DNA of 51,964 nt, from positions 69,800-121,763 of the forward strand of contig DEQW01000004.1 in the NCBI GenBank assembly GCA_002360635.1. Reading direction: 5' to 3'. The position numbers were made by a program, and so were the translations under genes. The notes below the pieces were generated by a model. The model did not search any database. It was given only the letters and a program-made list of their open reading frames with translations, and was not told the origin of the DNA. Each line of letters begins with the position of its first letter. Position 1 is the first letter of the stretch. The DNA comes from Flavobacteriaceae bacterium UBA3356. Its GTDB lineage: Bacteria; Bacteroidota; Bacteroidia; Flavobacteriales; Flavobacteriaceae. Of the stretch, positions 23,251-33,071 are shown in pieces.

Positions 23251-24084
23251 TTATTTAAAAAAATCAAATTCGTTTGTTTTAATCACATATCCTAACCTTA
23301 TCATACTTTGTGACTTTTGATAATCGAGCAAGCCTTCTGCTTGACCTAAATACCACTCTAACATTATATATTGATTAGAACGATTATTTTTAAAAGGGTT
23401 ATAATAAATTCGTGAACGAATAGTTCCTTTCCCATCAAAATTTAACCCTTTTCTAAGCATTAAATTAAAATAAAGTTTGTTTTGCTTTACTTCGTGTTCT
23501 ATATTTATTTCTGCAAGACCTGTATACTCTAAAATATCAGAGTTATCATTTCTATAGCCAAAAGGCAACCACATTTCAAAATTTGCTGTAGTTCGATGAA
23601 GAATGTTCGTAGTATAACTTGCAGTTATCCTATTCCAACTTCTAGAATAAATACTATCACGACCATTAGAATTGTGCTCTATAGCCACTCCTGCTATTCC
23701 TTTAAAAACATCATCTTTATTAAATATAGGTTTACCTATAGCTATGGATGGATTGAAATTAACATCCCTAAAAGGAAAAGACTCTTCATAGATATCCCAA
23801 AAAGCTTGCTGGGTATAGGTTAAAAACAAATAAGTATCCCAAGGGAGTTTATCTCTTGTTATGATTTGTTTAAAACTTACTTGATATTTTGCATCTGCCG
23901 AACTACTATTAATAGAAGTATTTGTTGGAACTCCTGTTAAAAAGAAATTATCTTTATGAATAGTGAAATAGGGTAATTGCTGTACTGAGTCTTTAAATTT
24001 TTCTCTTTTTATCGATTGAGCTTGACAGATCGAGCCTATTACGAAAGTAACTGCTAATAGATACCGGCTAATTTTTTTATTCAT
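23251..24084 (-). CDS. pldA: Outer-membrane phospholipase A (OMPLA) family
   Basis: This 277-residue protein has a signal peptide (residues 1-22, ending CQAQ) and a beta-barrel pattern. The OMPLA signature EHNSNGRDSIYSRSWNR is clear. It places His137, Ser139 and Asn151, and their spacing (2 and 12 residues) equals the E. coli catalytic triad His142, Ser144, Asn156. The family hydrolyses phospholipids that reach the outer leaflet of the outer membrane, usually as a calcium-bound dimer. It lies 85 bases after the TolC-type gene in the same direction, so it may be a trailing member of the efflux operon. Confidence 0.87.
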   Translation of the reverse strand: MNKKISRYLLAVTFVIGSICQAQSIKREKFKDSVQQLPYFTIHKDNFFLTGVPTNTSINSSSADAKYQVSFKQIITRDKLPWDTYLFLTYTQQAFWDIYEESFPFRDVNFNPSIAIGKPIFNKDDVFKGIAGVAIEHNSNGRDSIYSRSWNRITASYTTNILHRTTANFEMWLPFGYRNDNSDILEYTGLAEINIEHEVKQNKLYFNLMLRKGLNFDGKGTIRSRIYYNPFKNNRSNQYIMLEWYLGQAEGLLDYQKSQSMIRLGYVIKTNEFDFFK

Positions 24085-24169
24085 TTTTTACTTAAAATTG
24101 ATGCATTATAGAGTGTATTTTAAGAAACTTTTCTTTTTGTATCGTGGTATGTACTTTTAAATTGATTTA

Positions 24170-25498
24170 CTATTCTTCTATTATAGGGATTTCTAATTGA
24201 TTGGTTCTATAGCGATATAGCGCTTCTTTTTGTTTATAATTAGCAAAAGCATTTGCCAACTCCGCCTCTGCTTCCTCTTTAGATTGTTGTGCATTCAGCA
24301 AATCGGTTAAATTATTTAACCCGCTATCGTAATTATCTTTTTGAGTTTTTAAATTTTCGGTGCCATAAAGTACTTTATCTTTTGCATATTGAATCTGCTT
24401 ATACGCATTAAGAAGGTCGTACCAGCTTTTCATAATACCAACTGTCAATTGATCCTTTCCGTCTTTTAATTTATTTTCTGCTATTTCAACCTCAATTTTG
24501 CTTTGTCGTATTTGCTTTTTTTCTCCACCCCACCAAGCAGAAATAGGTATAGTAACTGTTCCAAAGGCAATAGGCTGTACATCTATTCCAAAATCATTAT
24601 TAAAAGAATCGAACTTTGAAGCATTTAATCCCACTGCAAATTGAGGTAATAAGTCGGCTTTTTCATTCTTCACTTGTAATTGTGCTGCTTGTACCTGTTT
24701 TTCTAACAAGCGATACATATTATTGCTTTGTAAGCCGAGTTCGGGATTTTCATACTTTAATTCTGGCGACGCAATTTCAGTTTTTACACTTTTTGTAGCC
24801 ACCATACTAGTATCGTATGAAATTCCTGCGTACAAAGCTAAATCTAACAAAGCAATCTTTCTTTGATTAGAGAGTTCATTCTCCCTTAACAGGAGGCCAC
24901 TTTTCTCCACTTTAACCTGCAGCAATTGATTTTTTGCAATAAGTCCGGCGTCCAAAAGATCTTCTTGTTGTTTAAGAAGGTTATTGAGATAAACTTTACT
25001 AGCTTGGATAGCTTTTTGCTGTTCCTGAATATTAATAAGCTGCCAGAACTTTGTTTCAGCAGTAAGAATAACAGAATCAATAGATTCTTCCATACCTATC
25101 TCTCGACTGTCTAATTGTACTTGAGCTAATTGATTGGCCAACCTAATTTTTCCACCAGCATAAATTGCTTGCGTAGCAGTAGCACCAATGCTATAAATAT
25201 TATCAATTCCGTTTGGTAATGCTTCTGGGATAGGTGGAACAAGGTCATCAAAACCGTATAGCGCAAATCCAGTAGCCTCTACTTCAGGAAAATATTGAGA
25301 AAAGGCTTCTTGTCTAGCTACTTCAGCTTTTTCAGCACGAAGCTTTCCATTTTTAATATTGTGACTATATTCTAGGGCCGATTTTTTTACATTCTCGAGA
25401 TTAAGCTCCTTATTTTGTGCGTTAGTTGTCACCAATGTTAAAAGGAATACCAAGAAAACGCTTATTTTTTTATAGAATGAATGGTTTATAACGTCCAT
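24170..25498 (-). CDS. TolC family outer membrane efflux protein
   Basis: This 442-residue protein has an N-terminal signal peptide (about residues 1-27, ending TNAQ) and two long halves of alternating helix and strand typical of TolC-type channels. ENPELGLQSNNMYRLLEKQVQAAQLQ and the repeated helical hairpins are seen, with GLNNLTDLLNAQ near the C-terminus, a usual TolC motif. It should form the trimeric outer-membrane exit duct for the pump encoded upstream. Its start lies 3 bases after the pump stop, so translation is coupled. The substrate is unknown. Confidence 0.92.
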   Translation of the reverse strand: MDVINHSFYKKISVFLVFLLTLVTTNAQNKELNLENVKKSALEYSHNIKNGKLRAEKAEVARQEAFSQYFPEVEATGFALYGFDDLVPPIPEALPNGIDNIYSIGATATQAIYAGGKIRLANQLAQVQLDSREIGMEESIDSVILTAETKFWQLINIQEQQKAIQASKVYLNNLLKQQEDLLDAGLIAKNQLLQVKVEKSGLLLRENELSNQRKIALLDLALYAGISYDTSMVATKSVKTEIASPELKYENPELGLQSNNMYRLLEKQVQAAQLQVKNEKADLLPQFAVGLNASKFDSFNNDFGIDVQPIAFGTVTIPISAWWGGEKKQIRQSKIEVEIAENKLKDGKDQLTVGIMKSWYDLLNAYKQIQYAKDKVLYGTENLKTQKDNYDSGLNNLTDLLNAQQSKEEAEAELANAFANYKQKEALYRYRTNQLEIPIIEE

Positions 25499-25501
25499 TT
25501 T

Positions 25502-28500
25502 TTATGAGTTTATTGTTTTTAATTCGTCATCATTGTTTTCATCCTTAGCTTCTTCTTCATTTCTAAAGAATAACCAGTAAAGTACAGGCAACACAAAGAG
25601 TGTTAAAACCATAGAAACTAAAAGACCAAAAGCGATTACAGTACCCAACGGTCCCCATAAGCTAGACCTACTAATAATCATAGGGGTAACTCCTACTGCG
25701 GCAGCAGATGAGGTAAGGAAAATAGGCCTCATTCTACGTTGCGCAGATAGAATTGCAGCTTGAAGAACATTTTTGCCATGGTGAAGGCGTAATTCGTCTG
25801 CAAAATCAATGAGGATAATTCCGTTTCTTACTACAATACCACAAAGTGCTAATATTCCTAAGAAAGAAGTAAACCCGAAAGGATATTGCATAAGTAATAA
25901 ACCTAATGCAGCTCCTAGAATACTTAACGGCATCGTGATAAAACTAAGTGCCGCGTGTTTAAAGGACTTGAAATGCCAAATAAGAATTAAGATAATAAGT
26001 AGTACACTTATCAATAACGAGATTCCCATGGGCAGCAAGTTTTCTTCAGACATTTCATGTTCTCCCCCATAGTTTATTCTAATATGACTAGGAATATTTA
26101 ATTCTTCTATTTTAGGCGTCATTTTGCCTTGAACAACGTTAGCTACAGCTCCCTTTTCAATATCAACTCTAATAGTTAAACAACGCATCCCATTACGTCT
26201 TACAATTTGTTCCTGTTCCCAAGCAGGAGTAACATCTGCCACTTGCTTTAACGGAATAATATTACCTGTATTAGGTGCAATCACTGAAAGTTGCCGTAAA
26301 TCTGAAATAGTTTGTGTCGCGTGATTTTCTGCCTTTATTTTAATATTAATGGCATAATCATCCTCATAAATTTGAGTCGCTTGTAAGCCCTCCATATTCA
26401 TAGCAATGGTATTACCTATATCTTCCTTGGTTAGACCTGCTTGGGCGGCTTGCTCTTCTTTAATATCAATACTTACCGAACTGTATAATTCTCCAAAATT
26501 GCTTCTACTCCAGATGGTTTGGGGAGTTTGTCTAGCCACATCAATAATTTGGTCTCCATACTTTTTTAATTCTGAAATATCATTTCCGTAAAGCCTTACC
26601 TCAATTGGGGCAGGTTTTCCTACCATGTTAAGTTGTTTCATCCTTAAATAGGCGTTTGGAAACATTTCAGAATACTTATCGTCGTATTCTCTTAATACTT
26701 CTTCCGTAGCATCATTTGAAGCTGTTGTCACTAATATTTGAGCATAATTTTTTGCTGGAAGATTGGGAGCATACACCATATGAAATCGAGGAGAACTTTC
26801 TCCAATAAAACTGGTGTAGTCTAAGATTCTCTCATCTTTTGATAAAATCTCTTCGAATTCTTCTACAATAGCTGCCGTTTCTTGTAAATTGCTTCCTTTG
26901 CTGAGATTGACCTCTACTGCAAATTGATCTCTTTCTACAATTGGAAATAACTCTTGACTTACATTCGAAAAGAGAAACATTCCTAATACAACAGAGAGCA
27001 CTCCCATGAAAACAGTTATTTTATAATGTTTCATAGCTTTTTCTACACTCTTATTGAAAAAATCTTGAAGCCTATCTAACACAGATTTTTTCTTTTTAGC
27101 TTCATCTTCATCCTTTTCTGAATGCAATCCTTTTTTAATAAAAACGGTATTAAGAAAAGGCACCAGTAAAATGGATATTGCTAAAGACAGAAATAAGGCT
27201 ATAGAAATTGTAAAAGGAAACGTACTTAAGAAGTCTTTTGCCGTTCCACTCATAAAAAACATAAGCGGGAAAAACGTAGCAGAAATGGCAAGTGTAGCCG
27301 TAAAAACAGATGGGAATAATTCTACAGCACTATGATAAGCTGCTTCAAATCTAGATTCACCTTCATCCAGTTTTTCTACATAATTGTCTATGACAACAAT
27401 AGGATCATCTACCACAATACCAAGCACAACAATTAAAGCGGCTAATGTTACGGTGTTAAGTTCCATCCCGAAAAGATACATAAGTGCCAGCGTAGCAGAA
27501 ATAGTAATAGGAATTGTCGCTGCAGCTAAAGAAGCTATCCGAAAAGGAAGTAATAGCATACATACCAGAATAACTCCTAAAAGCGCATAGCCAAATTCTT
27601 TCATAAAATGGCCTATAGAATGATCTACCACTATAGGCTGGTCTGCAATAGTTTTAACTTCAATATCTTCTGGTAAGTCTTGTTTTAGCTGAGCTAAATG
27701 CTCTTTAATCTCCTCTCCAAATTGTACAATATTATTCCCTTTAGCCATCTCTAAAGTGATAATCATTGCCTTTGTACCTCCTGTTTGTATGTAAGAGTCT
27801 GGGTCTTCATATTCCCTCTTTATGTTTGCAATATCACTTAACCTAATTACATTTCCATTTTCATCAGACCTAATAATGTGTTGTGCTACATCAGTAACAT
27901 TATTTAAAAACGCATCAAGTTGTATAGGGCGGTCAAAGTTTTTATTTTCTAAAGTCCCTCCTGGTAATATCGTTCCTCGGGTTTGTAGACTTTGCATTAG
28001 CATTCCCGGACTTATACCGTACTGAGCCAACTTATTTTGATCTACCGAAATAGCTATTTGTTCCGTAAGTCCACCTGAATAGGTGATTTTTGCCATATCT
28101 TCAATCTGGCGCAGGTTGTCAATAATATCTTCTACATGAAATTGGAGATCTTTATAAGGTCTAGTTTTAGACTGAACCGACAAAATCATGGCAGCGGTAT
28201 TACCAAAATCACTATTTACGGCTATACCTCGTACTCCTTTAGGTAAGGATTGCTGCTGAAATACAAATAAATTATTTTTTAGTTTGTTCCAAAACTGTTG
28301 GGTTTCGTCTTTTCCAATTCTGTCTGAAACTTCTAAATACACGTAACTCATTCCGTTTTTTGAATAGGAATAGGTTTTAGTTTTATCCACTTCATTAAAC
28401 GTAAATAAGTATTCTTCAAGTTTAGAAGTCAATTGTGTTTCAACCTCTTCTGAACTTGCTCCTGGAAATGATCCAATGACAAGCCCAGTTCGGGTTGTAA

Positions 28501-28630
28501 AATTGGGGAACTCATTTCGGGACATATTAAATAGCCCGATAAGTCCGATAATAAATAAGGTGAAAGCTAATGCTAGGGGAAAAGCTTTATGCTTCATCCC
28601 CCATTCTATAAGGTTTCCTTTCTTTTTCAT
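25502..28630 (-). CDS. RND efflux transporter permease
   Basis: This 1042-residue inner-membrane pump has the duplicated RND layout, with twelve predicted helices and two large periplasmic loops. Helix 4 reads VVLGIVVDDPIVVIDNYVEK, giving Asp408 and Asp409, the proton-relay pair of AcrB-type pumps. The Gly-rich FPGASSEEVETQLT motif and the second-half segment with GIVVRNGIILIDFADE fit the hydrophobe/amphiphile efflux subgroup; MdtBC- or AcrB-like specificity is not determinable. The N-terminus is long-range normal and the length standard. It sits between adaptor and TolC genes with 3-base gaps. Confidence 0.94.
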   Translation of the reverse strand: MKKKGNLIEWGMKHKAFPLALAFTLFIIGLIGLFNMSRNEFPNFTTRTGLVIGSFPGASSEEVETQLTSKLEEYLFTFNEVDKTKTYSYSKNGMSYVYLEVSDRIGKDETQQFWNKLKNNLFVFQQQSLPKGVRGIAVNSDFGNTAAMILSVQSKTRPYKDLQFHVEDIIDNLRQIEDMAKITYSGGLTEQIAISVDQNKLAQYGISPGMLMQSLQTRGTILPGGTLENKNFDRPIQLDAFLNNVTDVAQHIIRSDENGNVIRLSDIANIKREYEDPDSYIQTGGTKAMIITLEMAKGNNIVQFGEEIKEHLAQLKQDLPEDIEVKTIADQPIVVDHSIGHFMKEFGYALLGVILVCMLLLPFRIASLAAATIPITISATLALMYLFGMELNTVTLAALIVVLGIVVDDPIVVIDNYVEKLDEGESRFEAAYHSAVELFPSVFTATLAISATFFPLMFFMSGTAKDFLSTFPFTISIALFLSLAISILLVPFLNTVFIKKGLHSEKDEDEAKKKKSVLDRLQDFFNKSVEKAMKHYKITVFMGVLSVVLGMFLFSNVSQELFPIVERDQFAVEVNLSKGSNLQETAAIVEEFEEILSKDERILDYTSFIGESSPRFHMVYAPNLPAKNYAQILVTTASNDATEEVLREYDDKYSEMFPNAYLRMKQLNMVGKPAPIEVRLYGNDISELKKYGDQIIDVARQTPQTIWSRSNFGELYSSVSIDIKEEQAAQAGLTKEDIGNTIAMNMEGLQATQIYEDDYAINIKIKAENHATQTISDLRQLSVIAPNTGNIIPLKQVADVTPAWEQEQIVRRNGMRCLTIRVDIEKGAVANVVQGKMTPKIEELNIPSHIRINYGGEHEMSEENLLPMGISLLISVLLIILILIWHFKSFKHAALSFITMPLSILGAALGLLLMQYPFGFTSFLGILALCGIVVRNGIILIDFADELRLHHGKNVLQAAILSAQRRMRPIFLTSSAAAVGVTPMIISRSSLWGPLGTVIAFGLLVSMVLTLFVLPVLYWLFFRNEEEAKDENNDDELKTINS

Positions 28631-28633
28631 AAA

Positions 28634-29695
28634 TTACTTGCTTAGAACTTTTACAGGAGTGTTATTGGTAAGTTTGTGATATCCAGATGTAATAATGACA
28701 TCACCCTTTTGCAAACCTTTTTCTATGGCAATACCGTCATTGTAAAGTGTACCGATTTCAACGAATTTACGTTGTGCTGTATTTTTCTCAGTATCTACTA
28801 CATAAACAAAGTTTTGTCCTTCATCGGTTATAGAAACCACTTGTACAGGAAGTACAATCGATTGCAAGTTATTTTCAGTTTCGGTTTTATTTGTTGATTT
28901 ATTAAAGCTAGTTTGACAAGCCATTCCCGGTTTTAATATTTTATCTGGGTTTGGTATAGTGATTTTAGCTTTATACACAGGGTTTTGCCTTCCAGACTGA
29001 ACAGCTATTTCGGTAAGTACACCTGTAAATTTTTTGTCTAAGGCACTTACAGTAACCGTAGCACTATCCCCTACTTTGTAGGTATTCACTTCTTTATCTG
29101 ATAAGGAAATAATAGCTTGTACTTGATCCATATCAAGTAATTCTACTACAGGCATTCCCGGACTTGCTACATCGCCAGTTTCCATCATCTTATTACCAAT
29201 ATACCCTGAAAATGGTGCTCTTAACTTTGTTTTCTTTACATTTTGATATGCTGCGTTTGCCGCAGATTGAGCCTGTTTAAAATTAGAACGAGCTTCAATC
29301 ATTCTAATCTCGGCTATACTGCCTTTTTTATACACCTCATTAATACGAGTATAATTTTCTTCTGCTAAGTCAGCTTGTGCCTGTTGTGCCTCATATTGTT
29401 CTACATAAGTAGTGGGATCTATATTTGCAATGAGACTCCCTTTTTCAACATAGTCTCCAATATTTACATGAATTTTATTGACATCTCCAGATACTTGAAA
29501 ACTCAGTTGGGCATCCATTTCGGCTTGTATCGTTCCAGGATAGCTTTCTGAAGTAATGCTAGATTCATTATTGGTGTTTCCTATAGTTAAAGTTTCTACT
29601 CCAACAGGTGTTATTTCTTTAGAGGTTTCTTTGTCATCGCACGAGAGCAATAGAAATCCTAGCATTACAAAATTCAAAAAGGGTTTACGTAGCAT
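28634..29695 (-). CDS. RND periplasmic adaptor lipoprotein
   Basis: This 353-residue membrane-fusion protein has a lipoprotein signal with lipobox LLLSC (Cys19), so it should be anchored by lipid. The order is: barrel-sandwich half (SFQVSGDVNKIHVNIGDYVEKG), a helical hairpin (about 100-155) that contacts TolC, the second barrel-sandwich half (TKLRAPFSGYIGNK), a beta-barrel domain, and a membrane-proximal domain ending in the GLQKGDVIITSG motif. It links the pump to the outer-membrane channel. It is the first gene of the adaptor-pump-TolC operon. Upstream, the 216-base gap to araC is AT-rich with no clear operator. Confidence 0.93.
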   Translation of the reverse strand: MLRKPFLNFVMLGFLLLSCDDKETSKEITPVGVETLTIGNTNNESSITSESYPGTIQAEMDAQLSFQVSGDVNKIHVNIGDYVEKGSLIANIDPTTYVEQYEAQQAQADLAEENYTRINEVYKKGSIAEIRMIEARSNFKQAQSAANAAYQNVKKTKLRAPFSGYIGNKMMETGDVASPGMPVVELLDMDQVQAIISLSDKEVNTYKVGDSATVTVSALDKKFTGVLTEIAVQSGRQNPVYKAKITIPNPDKILKPGMACQTSFNKSTNKTETENNLQSIVLPVQVVSITDEGQNFVYVVDTEKNTAQRKFVEIGTLYNDGIAIEKGLQKGDVIITSGYHKLTNNTPVKVLSK

Positions 29696-29911
29696 TTAAT
29701 TAGCATTTAAAGTTTTTCTAATATTATTTTTTACCTCATTGGAAAAAAAATTTACTCGCAAAAATGCCTTAATATTCATCAATAGGAAAGGTCTATAAGA
29801 GGGAGTAATTGGTCAATATGAGGGGTTTTATAGATTGATGTGAAAAGTTACAAAAATTACAATATTATAAATATCAAGAGTTTATAATTTCACAACAAAA
29901 TAACATTTGGT

Positions 29912-30823
29912 CTAAGTCTGTAATTGCAACTTAAGATTTCTAAATTGAGATGGAGATAAACCAGAATACTTTTTAAAATATTTTCCAAAAAATGACTGGT
30001 CGCTAAATTGGAGTTCATCAGCTACTTGGGCTATAGAAAGTGAAGGATTTCCTAATAATATTTTAGCTTCCATAATAACAGTGTCAACAATTAATTGACC
30101 CGCAGTTTTACCAGATACTTCTTTTAAAACTTTAGATAAGTGACCAGAGGTTATTGATAAAACATCTGCATAAAACTGTACAGATTTCTCTGCTTTAAAA
30201 TTATCGTTGAGAAGTTTTAAAAAACGAAATGCTAATTCTTCATTTCTAGATACAGATAATTCTAGGTTGGGATTATTTTTTTTAAAGACAGAAGAACAAT
30301 GAAATATCAATCCACCAAAAGTATGTTTAATTAATTCCCCCTTAAAAGGTATGCCAGATTCCTTCGGATTATTATACTGCTTTAAAAGTTTTGATAATGA
30401 TACTGTTGTTTTACTTTCAGTTGGTGATAATTTGAGCTTAACTACATTTTCTCTTGTAAAAAACTCAATTTTATCGAATTCTATCTTCGTAAAAGAGTTT
30501 TTTAGAATAAAATCTACGCTAAAACAAATTCCGATAATTTCTAAATTCTTACTGATTTTAAGCAATTGTACAGCTACCTTTGGCTTAACTGGAATAATTT
30601 CACCGCTTTTAATTGTGATTTCACGTAAATTTAATTGAATTTTAATTTCTCCTTTAACAACAAATATCAACGAATAATCATCTGTCCTAAAAGGATATGT
30701 AATAGGAATTTCTTCGTATTTATTTTTTGAAATATGAACGTGTAAATCGTCATTCTGGGGGTTGTCCCCCATAATTTCAATTAGCTCATTTATAGTATGC
30801 TTTCTAATTAAATTTTCTTGCAA
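29912..30823 (-). CDS. AraC family transcriptional regulator
   Basis: This 303-residue protein has an N-terminal cupin-like sensor part (about residues 30-180, with YSLIFVVKGEIKIQLN and SGEIIPVKPK) and a C-terminal double helix-turn-helix at about 205-300. The latter shows FYADVLSITSGHLSKVLKEVSGKTAGQLI and the signature QVADELQFSDQSFFGKYFKKYSGLSPSQFR in two parts. It is a cytoplasmic transcription factor. It lies directly upstream of the adaptor-pump-TolC operon in the same direction, so it may regulate that operon, but this is inference from position. The effector is unknown. Confidence 0.88.
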   Translation of the reverse strand: MQENLIRKHTINELIEIMGDNPQNDDLHVHISKNKYEEIPITYPFRTDDYSLIFVVKGEIKIQLNLREITIKSGEIIPVKPKVAVQLLKISKNLEIIGICFSVDFILKNSFTKIEFDKIEFFTRENVVKLKLSPTESKTTVSLSKLLKQYNNPKESGIPFKGELIKHTFGGLIFHCSSVFKKNNPNLELSVSRNEELAFRFLKLLNDNFKAEKSVQFYADVLSITSGHLSKVLKEVSGKTAGQLIVDTVIMEAKILLGNPSLSIAQVADELQFSDQSFFGKYFKKYSGLSPSQFRNLKLQLQT

Positions 30824-30916
30824 AATGGTTTTATGAAGATTTGGATTACAAATATAATATTTATCAAATTCCTTTTAGACTATTATCTGTTGTGTAATTT
30901 TCTAATAAACACTAAA

Positions 30917-31612
30917 TTATTTATACGATAATAGAACCTGAGCTACTTTTTTTAAATCATCTTCACTAATCTCTGTCTGTGGTGCTAAAGGAAATATTTG
31001 CTGTCCTGGTCTACTGATGAATGCTGCTCGCCAACCAGCCCAAAGCGCACCAGCTACATCCCATCCATGGGCTGCTATAAGCATACATTCTTCTGGATTC
31101 ACCTTCATTATTCGTGCCGCCCAAGTATATGTATCTGTAAATGGTTTAAATTTACCTATATCCTCTACACTTAAGTGATCATCAAAATATTCAGTTAAAC
31201 CTGCACTTTCAAATTGCTTTTTTACACCTTCCTTTGAAGAATTTGTAAAGGATACCAATTTATAACCGTCTTTTTTAAGTTGAGTTAAAGCTTCTTTTAC
31301 TTCGGGGTGTACCGGCAAACCATGTAATGAGTTTACTACTGTTTTGCGTGCTTCTTCCTCTGATAATTTAATATCATTATTAGCTGCTACCATTTGTAAA
31401 GCTGCAGCTCCAATATTTCCAAAATGTTCATATTGACCGCTTGCTGTGGTGACCAAAGAATACTGCAACATGGTTGTGAACCACAAGGAAAGTAAATCAT
31501 CTTTACCATTTAGAGCTTTACTCACTACTTGTTTCATATTGGTAAGATCTAGCAAGGTTTCATTGACATCAAAGAATAAAACTTTTGGTCTTAGTTTGTT
31601 AGTATTTTCCAT
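30917..31612 (-). CDS. Type II haloacid dehalogenase-like hydrolase
   Basis: This 231-residue protein has the haloacid-dehalogenase fold with motif I FFDVNETLLDL (nucleophile Asp15), motif II SFTNSS, motif III lysine in the KPFTDTY segment, and the MLIAAHGWDVAGALWAGWRAAFI signature typical of L-2-haloacid dehalogenases (type II). Such enzymes displace halide from 2-haloalkanoic acids through an aspartyl ester. The real substrate here is unproven. It is cytoplasmic. It lies within the TetR-to-AraC cluster, 104 bases downstream of the DsbA-type gene, which fits a detoxification theme. Confidence 0.86.
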   Translation of the reverse strand: MENTNKLRPKVLFFDVNETLLDLTNMKQVVSKALNGKDDLLSLWFTTMLQYSLVTTASGQYEHFGNIGAAALQMVAANNDIKLSEEEARKTVVNSLHGLPVHPEVKEALTQLKKDGYKLVSFTNSSKEGVKKQFESAGLTEYFDDHLSVEDIGKFKPFTDTYTWAARIMKVNPEECMLIAAHGWDVAGALWAGWRAAFISRPGQQIFPLAPQTEISEDDLKKVAQVLLSYK

Positions 31613-31716
31613 AGTGTTTTCTGTTTGTCTCAGTCCTATATTAAGTGTCGATACTCCTTTTGTATCTACTTAATCCTAGTTTTTTTATACATGTTGCTCT
31701 TTCATAAAGAATAAAT

Positions 31717-32361
31717 TTATTTAGTAATAAACTCTGAAAGTACTTCTTTAAATACATCTACAGGTTGTGCTCCAGTTATTGCGCTTTTTCGGTTAAAAAC
31801 AATTGTTGGCACCGAATTAACTCCCAAGTTTTTCCAATAGTCCTGTTTGTTTCGTACATCATTGCGAACTTTTTCATTGTCTAGCCTAGTAAGTGCTTCT
31901 TCTGCATTTAAACCCACATCTAATAAAGCTTGTTTTAAAATATCGCTATCTGATACATCTTTTCGTTCACTAAAAAATGCAGTTGTTAATCGCATTTTTA
32001 GTTCAGTTTGCTTTCCAAAATCTTTTGCATAGTCTAATAAGATATGAGCATTAAAGGTATTAACCATTCGCATTTCATCAAAATAATCAAAGCTAAAGTT
32101 AAGCTCCTTTCCTACTTTGGTCATGTGCTGTTGTGACTCTTTTTGTTGCTCCAGAGTAGCTCCATATTTTTCAGCAATATGTTCTTTCAAGTTTTGGCCT
32201 TCACGTGGCATATTTGGATTTAATTCAAAAGGTTGCCACTCTATTTCTAATTGGTCTTCAATTCCTAATTCTGAAATTGCTTTTTCTAAACGCTTATATC
32301 CAATAGTGCACCAAGGGCAAACTACATCAGACACAATATCTATTTTCAATTTTTCTTTCAT
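31717..32361 (-). CDS. DsbA family oxidoreductase (FrnE-like)
   Basis: This 214-residue thioredoxin-fold protein carries the redox motif CPWC (Cys15, Cys18) close to the N-terminus in IVSDVVCPWCTIGYKRLEKA, and an inserted helical domain. NSVPTIVFN holds the cis-proline. There is no signal peptide, so it is cytoplasmic, as usual for FrnE-type members, which act as disulfide isomerases or in stress response. The length is typical. It follows the carboxymuconolactone-decarboxylase-like gene by 95 bases on the - strand, and a nearly perfect 32-base palindrome lies in that gap. Confidence 0.9.
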   Translation of the reverse strand: MKEKLKIDIVSDVVCPWCTIGYKRLEKAISELGIEDQLEIEWQPFELNPNMPREGQNLKEHIAEKYGATLEQQKESQQHMTKVGKELNFSFDYFDEMRMVNTFNAHILLDYAKDFGKQTELKMRLTTAFFSERKDVSDSDILKQALLDVGLNAEEALTRLDNEKVRNDVRNKQDYWKNLGVNSVPTIVFNRKSAITGAQPVDVFKEVLSEFITK

Positions 32362-32383
32362 GGTATTCGTTTTCTAAATGATT

Positions 32384-32415
32384 AATAAACCTCCCAATTA
32401 ATTGGAAGGTTTATT
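32384..32415. repeat. Near-perfect 32-base palindrome
   Basis: AATAAACCTCCCAATT (32384-32399) and AATTGGAAGGTTTATT (32400-32415) are inverted at 15 of 16 positions with no loop. The core CCAATTAATTGG recalls the CCAATTGG core of the tetR operator, but with a 4-base insertion. It may be an operator before the DsbA-type gene or a weak terminator after the gene at 32457. Confidence 0.6.
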
Positions 32416-32456
32416 TTAACTTACAAATTTGAAGTTTTTAAAATAAAATTGACGTT

Positions 32457-33005
32457 TTATTTACTCCATTCGTATTTTTTAAAACCTTCATCAACTGGTG
32501 TATTGGCAATATGGTTTACATAGTTGCTAATGGTTTTTTGAGATAGTCCTAAAATAATTTCAAGTACTTGTCTCTCACCATATCCTGCTTTGTAAAAAGC
32601 ATCTAAATCTTCTTGAGTTACATTTCCGCGATTACGCACAATTTTTAATGTCATAGTTCGTAACGCTTCCAGTTTTGGGTTTTCTAATGTTGTTTCATTA
32701 CGTAGAGCCTCTGTAATGCTGTCATCTACTTTCATCATTTTAGCGATACCCGTATGTGCCGGCACGCAATAATGACATTCATGCTCCACATTTATTGATT
32801 GCCATACCACTGTTAATTCTTCATTATTAAATGATGAGTTTTCAAATAACTCATGTAGTTTTTGGTACCCTTCAAGGATGCCAGGTGCTCCGGCTAAAAC
32901 CCCGTGTAAACCAGGTATCATGCCATAGGCTTTTTTAGATTTTTCTAATAATTCTTTACTCTCTTCTGGAGCAGATTCTAAACTCTGAATTTTTAAACTT
33001 GTCAT
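32457..33005 (-). CDS. Carboxymuconolactone decarboxylase family protein (AhpD-like)
   Basis: This 182-residue helical protein belongs to the carboxymuconolactone-decarboxylase/AhpD superfamily. Its HECHYCVPAH segment gives Cys77-x-x-Cys80 and His84, the redox centre of AhpD-type peroxidases, so a peroxidase or disulfide role is likelier than ring-acid decarboxylation. It is cytoplasmic. The palindrome at 33035-33056, 30 bases before its start, resembles the tetR operator, so it is probably repressed by the adjacent TetR. It lies 66 bases after tetR. Confidence 0.86.
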   Translation of the reverse strand: MTSLKIQSLESAPEESKELLEKSKKAYGMIPGLHGVLAGAPGILEGYQKLHELFENSSFNNEELTVVWQSINVEHECHYCVPAHTGIAKMMKVDDSITEALRNETTLENPKLEALRTMTLKIVRNRGNVTQEDLDAFYKAGYGERQVLEIILGLSQKTISNYVNHIANTPVDEGFKKYEWSK

Positions 33006-33034
33006 AATTTTAAACTTTATTTATTACTACTATA

Positions 33035-33056
33035 TTTCTAAACAATCGTTTAGAAA
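33035..33056. promoter_or_regulatory. Probable TetR operator 2
   Basis: TTTCTAAAC and GTTTAGAAA are 9-base inverted arms around AATC. The central 16 bases, CTAAACAATCGTTTAG, match the operator at 33657-33672 (CTAACCAATTGGTTAG) at 13 positions. It sits between tetR and the gene it probably controls. Confidence 0.7.
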
Positions 33057-33071
33057 TGGATTAAAAAAATT

